64,000 nt of DNA from Firmicutes bacterium TM09-10 (GCA_003481005.1 QUKC01000005.1:124394-188393); one strand, 5' to 3'. Numbered from the stretch's first letter, positions 43,224 to 52,102 are shown. Notes: generated by a model not told the origin, from the sequence alone. Numbers and translations: made by a program.

Positions 43224-44696
43224 TTATTTGGTTCCCTCTACGCAAATCCAGTCCTCGCCATCCTTTGTGTGAATCCTTGTCTCTGCAAATCCGGCTTCCC
43301 GAAACAGGTTCTTAAACTGCTCCCTGGTCGGGTTGAACAGGTGGAATTTGCGGATATTATCTTTTACCTCTCTGGGCAGTCCGGGCTTTTCATAGATGTC
43401 TGCAACCAACAAAAAGGTTCCGCCGGTCTTTAATACTCTGCGCACCTCTTTTAGGTTTTCCTGGGGGTTCGGCCAGAAATAAAAGCTTTCCACGGTCACG
43501 ATTTTGTCAAAGGTCTCTGCCTCGAAGGGAAGCTTTTCCACCGATCCTTCCAGAATTTCCATCTTGCCTGCCGCAACCGATTCTGCATTTGTTGCGCGGG
43601 ACGTTTCCACCGATACCGACGAATAATCAATTCCCGTCAAATGTCCGTCCGTCACATGCTCCGCCATCCGGGACAGCGCAGCTCCGCCGCCGCAGCCGAT
43701 ATCCAGAATGTTGTCGTTTCCCTGAATCTCCCAAAGGGAAAGTGCCCAGCCGGTCACATTGTGGTGGCTCTCATTCATGCGCTCCAGCATCTTTTTGCCA
43801 TCCTCGCCCTCCGGCTTTCTCGGATTTCCGGACTCGGTAATTTCTGCCTGAGCGTGCTCTGCTTCTGTGAAATGTCTTTCTTCGAAATCATTTTCTTCCA
43901 TTCCGCGGCCGTCCAGACGACAGCTTGCCAACACTTCCTCTACCCACTGTTCCGAGTAGCATGCCAAAAGCTCTTCATGCTGCATCGCATGGTACCGGAT
44001 ATCCGGATCCACAAAATGTCTTCTGTAGCGGTTTTCGTATTCCTCCCCCATCTTCACGGCATAAAAACAGTGAATTTTCGTTCCGGGCACATAAATATCA
44101 TCTTCCAGCGGCGTCACCATATCGGAAAAGAACTGGTTGAAAATGCTCGTATTGGACACAAATGCCATGGAAGGCAGCTCCTGCGTGGCGGCACTGCACC
44201 CGAACAGCTGCAGCATTGCCTGCGCATACTCGGCACCGGCTTTTTCTTCCATTTTCTTTTTTGCCCAGACTGGAAGCTTTCCGCTGCGAAGCATTTTTCC
44301 AAGAAGAGGCGTCATCGCTTTCGCCATCGCCCAGGTTCCAAAGCTGCTGCCCTGATCCAGATCGGAGCTTCCGAGGATTCCGTGCCGGATATGGATTTTT
44401 TTGCGCTGCACCATAAGTCCCACAAAGGAGCCGCCCAAAGAACAGCCATATGCCGCAAAGAGCTGACCGCCGAGATTTTTCTGGATATAGTTTTCCAGCT
44501 TTGCCGTCTCGATCAACATGTTCGGAAAGGTCGAATCCTCCGTCTCGTCGAACCCGTCATAGGACGCGCAGAGCACATAAAAGTGCTCCTGCAGCAGAGG
44601 GATCACATGTCCGAAGTTCCGTTTCCAGTGACAGCATGTCCCCGGCAGCAGTAAAATTGCCGGCTTTGTTTCCTCGCCAAAAGAATAGATTTTCAT
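43224..44696 (-). CDS. alpha/beta-hydrolase - SAM methyltransferase fusion protein
   Basis: 490 residues from the ATG at 44696. N-terminal half (1-270) is an alpha/beta hydrolase: ILLLPGTCCHW oxyanion region, AAYGCSLGGSFVG with the G-x-S-x-G nucleophile elbow, and MQHEELLACYSEQW with a plausible catalytic His. A linker rich in charged residues (about 285-325) joins a class I methyltransferase: NILDIGCGGGAALSRMAE (motif I), TGIDYSSVSVETS and FDKIVTVESFYFWPNP. The combination in one chain is uncommon. Substrate unknown. It shares an operon with the GT2 gene and is divergent from the FliB-type gene. Confidence 0.85.
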   Translation of the reverse strand: MKIYSFGEETKPAILLLPGTCCHWKRNFGHVIPLLQEHFYVLCASYDGFDETEDSTFPNMLIETAKLENYIQKNLGGQLFAAYGCSLGGSFVGLMVQRKKIHIRHGILGSSDLDQGSSFGTWAMAKAMTPLLGKMLRSGKLPVWAKKKMEEKAGAEYAQAMLQLFGCSAATQELPSMAFVSNTSIFNQFFSDMVTPLEDDIYVPGTKIHCFYAVKMGEEYENRYRRHFVDPDIRYHAMQHEELLACYSEQWVEEVLASCRLDGRGMEENDFEERHFTEAEHAQAEITESGNPRKPEGEDGKKMLERMNESHHNVTGWALSLWEIQGNDNILDIGCGGGAALSRMAEHVTDGHLTGIDYSSVSVETSRATNAESVAAGKMEILEGSVEKLPFEAETFDKIVTVESFYFWPNPQENLKEVRRVLKTGGTFLLVADIYEKPGLPREVKDNIRKFHLFNPTREQFKNLFREAGFAETRIHTKDGEDWICVEGTK

Positions 44697-44780
44697 TGCC
44701 TTTTCATCTCCCATAGGCCCATTGCAGCGCACAGATATCGCTGCCGCCTGCATACTTAGCCTTATCTAACTTTGATCTTC

Positions 44781-44809
44781 ATTATATTCCCGGGACTTTT
44801 CAATTTCAA
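44781..44809 (-). promoter_or_regulatory. promoter of the hydrolase-methyltransferase operon
   Basis: Minus strand TTGAAA (44804-44809), 17-bp spacer, TATAAT (44781-44786), a strong consensus. Confidence 0.7.
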
Positions 44810-44825
44810 CAGGCGCATGTATAAT
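44797..44825 (+). promoter_or_regulatory. candidate promoter of the FliB-type gene
   Basis: TTTTCA (44797-44802), 17-bp spacer, TATAAT (44820-44825). The -35 is weak. It overlaps the divergent promoter at 44781-44809, so the two may compete. Confidence 0.45.
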
Positions 44826-44856
44826 ATTTTCACCACTAACACTTGGAGATACGCCT

Positions 44857-45978
44857 ATGCAAACATTATACCCCGATTATTATGCGCAGTTTCGCTGTAC
44901 AGCGGACAAATGCCCCATCACCTGCTGCCAGGAATGGAAAATTTCTGTCGACGACAATACGCTAAAGCGCTGGGCAGCCTTAAATCCGCCCGTGGATTCG
45001 AAACTCTTTACCTACGTTCAGGACGGTCAACACATGATCGCTTTAAACAGCCGCCATGTCTGTCCGTTTCTCGAAAAAAACAAGCTCTGCCGTCTTGTTC
45101 TCGAACACGGAGAGGATGCGATTTCCGAAACGTGCCAGGTTTTCCCCCGCGAAACCCATTCCTTTGCCGACCATGAAGAGGCTTCGCTCATGCCCTGCTG
45201 TCCCGCAGTGATCGACCTCTGGGCAGCGCAGGATGCTACGCCGCTTACTTTTCCGCATCCGAATATTGACAGCATACCATTTTTCATCCGTTCTGCAATC
45301 ATCGACGCCATTTTGCAGCAGACCGACCGGCTGCCGGAGCAGATTCTTTCCGCCTGTTTTTATATGATACAGGAAATCCACCGAAAAAAAAAGCCGACAA
45401 AAGACTTTCTTTCAGATTGTTTTTCTGAAAAAAGCTTTTGTCAGCTCTATGATGCCATGGATGACCTCTCGCCGGACTGCATCGACTCTGTTTTGGAGTG
45501 CAACGAACTTTTATTAGATCTTTCTGTCAACTATCAGAAAGAGCAGCTCTATCAGGAATGGCTTACCCCACTTACGCAGCAGGCGGAAACGTTGTCGGAA
45601 TTGCTCACGGAACCGGAAGAAGAGCTCCCGATGCAATGGCAGGCATTCCGTACTGCCTTCGCGCAATACGAGCCTCTGATGCGCAGCTACCTTGCAAACG
45701 AGGTCTATTCCGAGCTGCTTTCCTTTGAGGACACCACAAAGCATATGCTCGTGCGCCTGCAGTGGCTGATGCTGCAGTATGCCGCGCTGCGCCAGAGCCT
45801 GTTCCTCATCTGGCAGGACAGCCCGGAGGCATTTTCCTATGAAAAAGTGCGGGAAGCGCTGGTCATTATCAACCGTATGACCGGCTATGACGAAGAAGAT
45901 ATTTATGAATATCTGGGAAACAGCTTCGAATCCCTGCTCTGGGACTGGGGCTATTTTGCGCTGCTCGCAGGATTCTAA
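44857..45978 (+). CDS. FliB-type flagellin lysine-N-methylase
   Basis: 373 residues. Cys-rich N terminus: FRCTADKCPITCCQEW, VCPFLEKNKLCRLV, CQVFPRE and MPCCPAVIDL give nine or more cysteines placed as in the FliB family, which methylates lysines on flagellin. The C-terminal half is alpha-helical. The cysteine pattern suggests a metal or iron-sulfur centre, which I infer from spacing only. RBS is TTGGAG. The family name rests on this N-terminal pattern; the flagellin gene itself is not in the window. Followed by a terminator at 45984-46022. Confidence 0.82.
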   Translation: MQTLYPDYYAQFRCTADKCPITCCQEWKISVDDNTLKRWAALNPPVDSKLFTYVQDGQHMIALNSRHVCPFLEKNKLCRLVLEHGEDAISETCQVFPRETHSFADHEEASLMPCCPAVIDLWAAQDATPLTFPHPNIDSIPFFIRSAIIDAILQQTDRLPEQILSACFYMIQEIHRKKKPTKDFLSDCFSEKSFCQLYDAMDDLSPDCIDSVLECNELLLDLSVNYQKEQLYQEWLTPLTQQAETLSELLTEPEEELPMQWQAFRTAFAQYEPLMRSYLANEVYSELLSFEDTTKHMLVRLQWLMLQYAALRQSLFLIWQDSPEAFSYEKVREALVIINRMTGYDEEDIYEYLGNSFESLLWDWGYFALLAGF

Positions 45979-45983
45979 ACGGC

Positions 45984-46022
45984 AGCGCCGCCGGGCAGAT
46001 GTCCCGGACGGCGCTTCTTTTT
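45984..46022 (+). terminator. intrinsic terminator after the FliB-type gene
   Basis: Stem AGCGCCGCCGGG with CCCGGACGGCGCT and a T-rich tail TCTTTTT. Confidence 0.8.
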
Positions 46023-46042
46023 GCTCATTTCTTTTATTCATG

Positions 46043-46077
46043 ACAATAGAATGCTCGCAGAGCGTGCATTCTATTGT
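46043..46077. repeat. 35-bp palindromic repeat, copy 3 of 6
   Basis: ACAATAGAATGC, loop TCGCAGAGCGT, GCATTCTATTGT. On the minus strand its AATAG supplies the last codon and stop (CAA TAG) of the VOC gene at 46071. Confidence 0.9.
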
Positions 46078-46460
46078 TTTTCACAGAACAGTTCGATTTC
46101 TTCTCCCACCGGTCCGATGATGAATGCGATCCGTGCCGGAAGGGATGGCTTCGACATGATTTCGATATCGACCGGCTCCATCGTCACGGCATAGCCAGCC
46201 TTGCGCACAGTCTCCACGATGCTGTCCACATCGTCTGCCGCCAGTGCGAAATGGCGGATTGCGCCCTGCGGCAGATCTTCCTCCGCGTTCGGGAAAATCT
46301 CAATCAGGCTCGTCCCTGCGCCGTACATCAGCCCTTCCACCTTCGGCTCACCCCAGCTTCTGACAAGCGGAAGTCCAAGAAGCTCTCCATAGAACTTCTG
46401 AACCTTTTCCAGCTCCTCCGGTCTGCATTTCACACATACATGATGAACACCTGTAATCAT
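46071..46460 (-). CDS. VOC/glyoxalase-family protein
   Basis: 129 residues from the ATG at 46460 (GAGAGG upstream). VHHVCVKCRPEELEKVQKFYGELLGL and IRHFALAADDVDSIVETV and EEIELF fit the methylmalonyl-CoA-epimerase/glyoxalase I fold with His5, a mid-chain His and final Glu as metal ligands. Soluble. Reaction not assigned. The stop lies in the palindromic repeat, which hints that the repeat arrived at or reshaped the 3' end. Confidence 0.82.
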   Translation of the reverse strand: MITGVHHVCVKCRPEELEKVQKFYGELLGLPLVRSWGEPKVEGLMYGAGTSLIEIFPNAEEDLPQGAIRHFALAADDVDSIVETVRKAGYAVTMEPVDIEIMSKPSLPARIAFIIGPVGEEIELFCEKQ

Positions 46461-46572
46461 TTCGTTTCCTCTCTTTCTGCCGCATATCCAGCGACTTATC
46501 CTTTGTAATTCCTGCTGCGGCATCCACCAGTCCAGCATTTTCTTCCCATGTCTGCCGCTTCGCGCAAGTGCT

Positions 46573-47004
46573 TTACCCCTGCTGCCCCAAAATAATCCGG
46601 ATCAGCTCTTTTTCCAGCATCAGCGTCCGGTTCCAGGGATTCAAAATGATCCCTTCCACGCCGTCTGCCTGCAGCGCGGTTGCAAACAGCTGTCCCATAT
46701 CCGCCAAAAACGTCGATTTCACGCGGTCGCTGCCGCGCAGCTCTTCCTCAAATCCGGTAAACGCAGCCCACCACAGTTTGCCGTCCGACGTTTTGACGGT
46801 CTGCAGTAAAAGCTGTCCGCCGCCAGCCGGAGGCTCCACTGCAACGATAAGCTGTCCGTTTTCTTTCATTCGGCGGCGCACCACCGTCAGCGCATGTGCC
46901 AGCATTTCCTGCGTCGGCTCCTGCTGCAGCCCGGCGATGGCTTCCTCTATTTTTTCATTTCCCCGCAGCCCCTCGTCCCGCAGTTCGATCTCTTTTTCTT
47001 CCAT
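46573..47004 (-). CDS. SseB-domain protein
   Basis: 143 residues from the ATG at 47004 (AAGGGG upstream). SDGKLWWAAFTGFEEELRG and VEGIILNPWNRTLMLEKELI match the SseB N-terminal domain found in enhanced serine-sensitivity proteins and in many Firmicutes single-domain proteins. Soluble; role unknown. It follows the RsmH-type gene by 10 bp and so is probably co-expressed. Confidence 0.78.
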   Translation of the reverse strand: MEEKEIELRDEGLRGNEKIEEAIAGLQQEPTQEMLAHALTVVRRRMKENGQLIVAVEPPAGGGQLLLQTVKTSDGKLWWAAFTGFEEELRGSDRVKSTFLADMGQLFATALQADGVEGIILNPWNRTLMLEKELIRIILGQQG

Positions 47005-47014
47005 AACTATCCCC

Positions 47015-48070
47015 TTACTCTGCACGCACCGCCCAGCGCATTTTCGTCGAACGCGCGCGTCCGTTCTGTGCACATTCCTGCGCGGAAGGGCGGATGACAT
47101 CTTTGGCATAATCAGAATAGATGCCCTCCCGATAGCCCTCTTTCAGTGCCTGCTTCACGAGCCTGTCCTCGCCGGAATGGAACGTCAGGATTGCAACGCG
47201 CCCGCCCGGCTTCAATGCGCCCGGCAGCTTTTCCATGAACTCGTAAAGCACTTCAAACTCGTGATTGACGTCAATGCGCAGCGCCTGAAACGTCCGCTGG
47301 CAGGTCTTTTTGACCGTCTCCTGCTTTTCCTTTTCCGGCAAAAAGTCCAGCGCCCTTTCGATCACCCTACGCAGCTTTGTCGTTGTGTCAATCCGGTTGC
47401 CGCGGCGGATTTCTTCTGTGATTGCCTTTGCAAGCTCCTCACAGTACGGCTCGTCTGAATTTTCGTACAACATACCGGCAAGCTCTTCTCGCGATATCGT
47501 ATCCAGCCGTTCTGCCGCGCTGATGCCCTTTTCCTGATTCAATCGCAGATCCAGAGGACCATCCACTTTGAAGGAAAAGCCGCGCTTCGGATTATCGATC
47601 TGCATCGAAGACACTCCCAGATCCGCCAGAATGAAATCAAATCCGCCGACCTCCTTCGCAATCTCGTCGATCGTGCAGAAATTCTGCAGCCGGATGGAAA
47701 GAATATCCTCCCCATAGCCCAGCTCCTCCAGACGCTTTTTCGTCTTGGCGGATTCCTCCGGGTCTACGTCTGTCGCATACATGTGCCCCTCACCATGCAA
47801 ACATTCCAGCATCGCTTTTGTGTGTCCGCCGTATCCCAGCGTCGCGTCAAAGCCGGTTTCCCCGGGCTGAATCTGCAAAAAATCCAGAATTTCCTTTACC
47901 ATAATCGAAATGTGCATCCCGGCAGGCGTATTTCCCTTACGGATCACATGCTGCACTGTATCCTGATATTTTTCCGGCTGCAGCTCCTTATATTTTTCCT
48001 CGAATTTCTTCGGGTATTTTCCTTTATATCGAACGCGGCGCTTATGCTGCGCCTGATTTTCCTGTTCCAT
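47015..48070 (-). CDS. rsmH: RsmH-type 16S rRNA C1402 N4-methyltransferase (second type)
   Basis: 351 residues. Canonical blocks: HISIMVKEILDFLQI (normally HxPVL), DATLGYGGHT, FILADLGVSSMQIDNPKRGFSF, ALRIDVNHEFEVL and AILTFHSGEDRLVK. A basic N-terminal extension of about 45 residues (RRVRYKGKYPKKFEEKYKEL) is not usual for the dcw-cluster enzyme. No cell-division genes are near, so this is probably the paralogue outside the dcw locus. It could have a specialised target, but C1402 methylation is the default. Confidence 0.85.
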   Translation of the reverse strand: MEQENQAQHKRRVRYKGKYPKKFEEKYKELQPEKYQDTVQHVIRKGNTPAGMHISIMVKEILDFLQIQPGETGFDATLGYGGHTKAMLECLHGEGHMYATDVDPEESAKTKKRLEELGYGEDILSIRLQNFCTIDEIAKEVGGFDFILADLGVSSMQIDNPKRGFSFKVDGPLDLRLNQEKGISAAERLDTISREELAGMLYENSDEPYCEELAKAITEEIRRGNRIDTTTKLRRVIERALDFLPEKEKQETVKKTCQRTFQALRIDVNHEFEVLYEFMEKLPGALKPGGRVAILTFHSGEDRLVKQALKEGYREGIYSDYAKDVIRPSAQECAQNGRARSTKMRWAVRAE

Positions 48071-48153
48071 ATCGGTTTCTCCTTATTTGTCTCCGCAGGC
48101 GGAATCTATGCTATCGCTGTGAACGTCTTTCTCTGCTTCGAAAGCACACCACT

Positions 48154-49551
48154 CTATCTACAGATTTCATCGATCCATGCAAACAGCTCGTCCAGATCAT
48201 AGTCGCCCGCATGCGGCACGCCCCACGGCGCATGGTAATCCACGCTACAGCCCTGTGCACGCAGCTTTGCGACCAGCATCGCTGAAATTGCAAGGGAGGT
48301 ATCCCGGTCACACTCTCCGTGCCGGATGCGGAAATATTTCGCTTTCTGCGCGTCGGCAACATCCACATAGGACATCGGGTTTAACATGCGCACAACCTGC
48401 TCCGGCGCCATCTCTCCACGCTTTTTACTGTGTTGCAAACTGTATTTTGTAAAATGGCGGCAGTTGACGTTTTCCGAACCAAACAGGTCGTTTTCCGCCG
48501 TTTCCAGCTCCAGCCCGTCAAACGCAGGCGCCGTTTTCATACGCGTGATCGCTCTTGCATAGGCAGGAAAATCCATTCCAACCGCACGTCCGTCCTCCAC
48601 GGTCAGCCAGGTTTCCCCGGAAAGATCGGTTTTACTATCCAGCGCTTTCTGCGCGGATTCCAGAACGATCCCTTTCACATATTCCAAAAACGTGCCGGTT
48701 CCGTCCGCCGCAAGCGTCAGGGCGCGCCCCTGTTCATCTTTTAACCCGAGACTGTTGACGTACTCCGGGAAAAGCACCGCTTCGTCCTTCGAGGTCTGCA
48801 CCTGCTCCGGTGTCATATCGCCGTCTACCGCGGAAAATTCCGGTCTGCCGCCCTCCGTCAGATTCATCTGCATCCGGCGAAATTCATTCACACCGAGAAA
48901 CTGCCATTCGTAAGCCGCATCCGCATGCTCCAGGTTGATGATCGGGCAGTAACAGGACGCTGCAAAAATCTCATCGCCCGCATCCGCTGCTCCGATCGCC
49001 TTTAAATACGGCTCATAATCCGGGTGGTTTCCTGAACTGCCGACCAACGAAGACAGTGCGCCGCCCGCACTTGTCCCGTTTGTGATAATCTTTTCCTCAT
49101 CGCCCGGCAAATCCTTGGCAAATGCATGCAGATAACGCACCGCCGCTTTATAATCCACAATGCAGGCAGGCGCTTTTCCGGTATAGGTTTTGTTTTCATC
49201 CTGCTGCACCCTGCCGCGGATCGCCGGCGCAGCTACGACATAGCCATGCTCCAGCGCACAGAAAACCGTATTCGGGATCCCGGAGCCTTCCTGCGTTTCT
49301 CCCGGCGCGGCCGGCTCACCCGGCATATAGCCGCCGACTTGATTCGGCATAAAAACCGGAGCAGTCGCAAGCGTATATCCGTTGATGCTTTCTCCCTCGT
49401 AAAAACCCTCCGGAGCATAAATATGCATCCGCTGATACGCTGCATTCTCCGGTAAATCCGCATAAAGCAGATCGACAAACTGCCGGTAGCGGATCGTATG
49501 CGCCCCGACTGTCAGTGACTCTACAGTATAAACAGTTTTATCAAAGTTCAT
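48154..49551 (-). CDS. alpha/beta-hydrolase, tannase-like
   Basis: 465 residues. NGTSAGGALSSLVG (about residues 159-172) is the nucleophile elbow of tannase/feruloyl-esterase-type hydrolases, and VGGYMPGEPAAPG, YEWQFLGVNEF and GVPHAGDYDLDEL (catalytic His near residue 448) follow the layout of the bacterial subtype of tannase-like proteins. No signal peptide; cytoplasmic. It would cleave ester bonds such as gallate or hydroxycinnamate esters. The nearby feruloyl-esterase-like and gallate-decarboxylase genes support a role in plant phenolic breakdown. Confidence 0.78.
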   Translation of the reverse strand: MNFDKTVYTVESLTVGAHTIRYRQFVDLLYADLPENAAYQRMHIYAPEGFYEGESINGYTLATAPVFMPNQVGGYMPGEPAAPGETQEGSGIPNTVFCALEHGYVVAAPAIRGRVQQDENKTYTGKAPACIVDYKAAVRYLHAFAKDLPGDEEKIITNGTSAGGALSSLVGSSGNHPDYEPYLKAIGAADAGDEIFAASCYCPIINLEHADAAYEWQFLGVNEFRRMQMNLTEGGRPEFSAVDGDMTPEQVQTSKDEAVLFPEYVNSLGLKDEQGRALTLAADGTGTFLEYVKGIVLESAQKALDSKTDLSGETWLTVEDGRAVGMDFPAYARAITRMKTAPAFDGLELETAENDLFGSENVNCRHFTKYSLQHSKKRGEMAPEQVVRMLNPMSYVDVADAQKAKYFRIRHGECDRDTSLAISAMLVAKLRAQGCSVDYHAPWGVPHAGDYDLDELFAWIDEICR

Positions 49552-49670
49552 CTATCGTATCTCCAATCTCAAAGAATCGTGAACGGTGCCATCACACCGT
49601 AATTATTTTATGCATTCCAAAATTTAAAGGATGCCAGTCGCGTTCCGATCGCATACATTCTATAAAAAAC

Positions 49671-49700
49671 TTGTACAAAGCCTGTATTTTATGTCATAAT
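49671..49700 (+). promoter_or_regulatory. candidate promoter of the AGCS carrier gene
   Basis: TTGTAC (49671-49676), 18-bp spacer, CATAAT (49695-49700). Gives a leader of about 85 nt. Confidence 0.5.
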
Positions 49701-49790
49701 GGTGCAAAAGACTTTCCCGTTTCAGTCCGGTAACGCATTCAAGTGAAGCTCCCTGCCCATTCCGGATCAATGGGAAGAAATGAGGGTTTT

Positions 49791-51191
49791 ATGTTAGAAA
49801 GTATCATCAAAATCAATCAGGCGGTCAACGGATTTATCTGGGGCGTCCCCGCAATGATCTGCATCATCGGCGTAGGACTTCTGCTTTCTGTCCGTACCCG
49901 CTTCATTCAGGTGCGCAAATTCGGCGCTGCCATGAAAAACACGATCGGTAAAATTTTTGACAAAACACAGGCAAAGGACGGCTCCATGAGCCCGTTCCAG
50001 GCAGTCTGTACCGCGCTTGCAGGCACGGTCGGCACCGGCAACATCGCAGGCGTTGCGGGCGCGATTGCCCTCGGCGGTCCCGGCGCAATTTTCTGGATGT
50101 GGTGCTCTGCTTTTCTCGGCATGTGTACCAAATTTTCCGAGGTTACGCTGGCAATCCATTTCCGGGAAAAGAACGCAAATGGCGAATATGTTGGCGGTCC
50201 AATGTACTATATTAAAAATGGTCTATCCAAAAAATGGCATTTTTTAGCGGTTCTTTATGCCCTGTTCGGCGTCCTGACTGTGTTCGGCACAGGAAACGCC
50301 ACCCAGGTGAATACCATTGTTTCTTCTATTCATTCTGCACTGCACAACCTGCATATCATCGACGGCACTGTAGATGAACGTGCCAATCTGATCTTCGGTA
50401 TTTTCATTGCCGCTTTCGTTGCTATGGTGCTGCTTGGCGGAATCCAGCGGATCGGTCAGGTTTCGGAAAAACTCGTTCCGTTTATGGCAACTTTATATGT
50501 AATCCTTGCAATCGGCGTTGTTATTTTGCATATCAACCGCGTTCCTGCAGTGTTTGCCATGATTTTTAAAAGTGCATTTACCCCTCAGGCAGCCACCGGC
50601 GGCATCATCGGAAGCATGTTTTTAAGCATGAAAAAAGGCGTCTCCCGCGGTATTTTTTCCAATGAAGCCGGCCTTGGTACCGGTTCCATCGCCCATGCCT
50701 GCGCAGATACGAACAATGCTGTCCATCAGGGCATGTTCGGTATTTTTGAGGTATTCATGGATACGATCGTGATCTGTACACTTACCGGTCTTGTCATTCT
50801 GCTCGGTGCGCCCAACATCGTCTATGGTCAGGCTGCCGGCGCAGAGCTGACAATTTCCGGCTTTACTGCAACCTATGGGGGCTGGGTTTCTATCTTCACC
50901 GCAGTTGCCATGTGCTGCTTCGCATTCAGCACAATCATCGGCTGGGGCTTATACGGTTCCCGCTGTATCGAATTTTTAGGCGGAGAAAAGCTCGTCCGTC
51001 CCTTCCTTGTAGCCTATTCCTTTGTATCGATCATCGGTGCAACCATCAACCTTGGTCTGCTTTGGGATATTGCAGATACCTTCAACGGTCTGATGGCGAT
51101 TCCCAACCTGATCGCCCTGCTTATTCTCTCCGGGCAGGTCAAGAAGCTTGCGATCGATGTCGATCAGGCGGAAAAGAGCGGCACGCTGTAA
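49791..51191 (+). CDS. AGCS-family sodium/proton:amino acid symporter
   Basis: 466 residues from the ATG at 49791 (GAGGG upstream). About eleven helices; ALAGTVGTGNIAGVAGAIALG, the AGCS signature, GGPMYYIKNGL and ISRGIFSNEAGLGTGSI-like block (SRGIFSNEAGLG) give the family. It brings alanine or glycine into the cell with Na+ or H+. Terminator and a palindromic repeat follow. Not obviously linked to phenolic metabolism. Confidence 0.92.
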   Translation: MLESIIKINQAVNGFIWGVPAMICIIGVGLLLSVRTRFIQVRKFGAAMKNTIGKIFDKTQAKDGSMSPFQAVCTALAGTVGTGNIAGVAGAIALGGPGAIFWMWCSAFLGMCTKFSEVTLAIHFREKNANGEYVGGPMYYIKNGLSKKWHFLAVLYALFGVLTVFGTGNATQVNTIVSSIHSALHNLHIIDGTVDERANLIFGIFIAAFVAMVLLGGIQRIGQVSEKLVPFMATLYVILAIGVVILHINRVPAVFAMIFKSAFTPQAATGGIIGSMFLSMKKGVSRGIFSNEAGLGTGSIAHACADTNNAVHQGMFGIFEVFMDTIVICTLTGLVILLGAPNIVYGQAAGAELTISGFTATYGGWVSIFTAVAMCCFAFSTIIGWGLYGSRCIEFLGGEKLVRPFLVAYSFVSIIGATINLGLLWDIADTFNGLMAIPNLIALLILSGQVKKLAIDVDQAEKSGTL

Positions 51192-51208
51192 AACAACTGC
51201 ACGGGCAT

Positions 51209-51243
51209 ACAATAGAATGTATGCTCCGCGAACATTCTATTGT
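51209..51243. repeat. 35-bp palindromic repeat, copy 4 of 6
   Basis: Perfect arms ACAATAGAATGT and ACATTCTATTGT, loop ATGCTCCGCGA; here the CATGAA flank is on the right, so this copy is in the opposite orientation from copies at 10941 and 46043. Confidence 0.9.
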
Positions 51244-51247
51244 CATG

Positions 51248-51285
51248 AACAACAGGGCTGACTGCCGAAGGTCAGCCCTGTTGTT
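51248..51285. terminator. bidirectional terminator between carrier and esterase genes
   Basis: Perfect 15-bp stem AACAACAGGGCTGAC/GTCAGCCCTGTTGTT. It lies between convergent genes ending at 51191 and 51289; T-tail is short. Confidence 0.75.
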
Positions 51286-51288
51286 ATG

Positions 51289-52044
51289 TCACCCTTCCCG
51301 GTTCTCCATTTCGCCGAGAAATTTCTTCACCGCTGCAGTCACCTGATCAAGATGTTCATCGTAGCAGTGTGTGTCTCCGGGAATCTGTACCAGCTTTGCA
51401 TTTTTATATTTTTTCGCTGCATCAATGGAATATTCTATAGGAACTGCCTCATCTGCGTCTCCATGAATCAAAAGCACCGGCTTTTCATATTTGCGGATCG
51501 CCTCGTCTACATCCAGAAGCTGTGCTGTGCGGAGATAATTGCCGCTCAGATGCCGGTCCCCCCATTCCACCATATCCGGAATATGCTCCGGATCAAAAGG
51601 TTGACCAAGCAGATTCCCTTTTCTCGCACCATCCGGGATTACGATTGCAGGAGACATCGGAATCGCCGCCTTAAAATCATCCGCCCGCATTCCTGCTGCC
51701 AGCATGGTAAGCAGTCCGCCCTGGGAATGTCCGCAGATATAAAGGTCTGTCACAAAATCCAGCGTCTTTGCATAATCCGTCACAGTCATGGCATTATTGA
51801 TCCACTTCATCAGATTATGCTGTTCAAAGGCACCACCGCTTTTTCCATGTCCGTACAGCTCTACGCGCAGTGTCGCAAACCCGATTTCATTCATTGCGTT
51901 GGAAACAGCAGTGATGTGCCGTTCCTCCATATTGCCGGTTAAACCATGAAACACAATGACCAGCGGACACTTTTCTTTTTCCTCCGGCACGTCCAGCTTT
52001 GCATGCAGCTGGATGCCGTCGTCTGCGATATAAAACTCTTTCAT
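51289..52044 (-). CDS. alpha/beta-hydrolase, feruloyl/cinnamoyl esterase-like (Est1E type)
   Basis: 251 residues. LVIVFHGLTGNMEERHI, ELYGHGKSGG, YICGHSQGGLLTMLAA (Ser nucleophile about residue 115), IHGDADEAVP (Asp) and PGDTHCYDEHL (His) form a complete triad. The order and spacing match Est1E of Butyrivibrio, a feruloyl esterase. Cytoplasmic (no signal). It probably frees ferulic or related acids from esters taken up by the cell. Promoter candidate upstream at 52103-52133. Confidence 0.86.
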   Translation of the reverse strand: MKEFYIADDGIQLHAKLDVPEEKEKCPLVIVFHGLTGNMEERHITAVSNAMNEIGFATLRVELYGHGKSGGAFEQHNLMKWINNAMTVTDYAKTLDFVTDLYICGHSQGGLLTMLAAGMRADDFKAAIPMSPAIVIPDGARKGNLLGQPFDPEHIPDMVEWGDRHLSGNYLRTAQLLDVDEAIRKYEKPVLLIHGDADEAVPIEYSIDAAKKYKNAKLVQIPGDTHCYDEHLDQVTAAVKKFLGEMENREG

Positions 52045-52102
52045 ACTCTATTTCCCCTTTCCAGGATGGCTTTTGCAGCCCATTTTCCTGTCCATTTTCT
52101 AT

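Noticed and set aside
43641..44654. 337-codon plus-strand open frame opposite the fusion protein gene
   Set aside because: Antisense to a clear hydrolase-methyltransferase gene; not supported.
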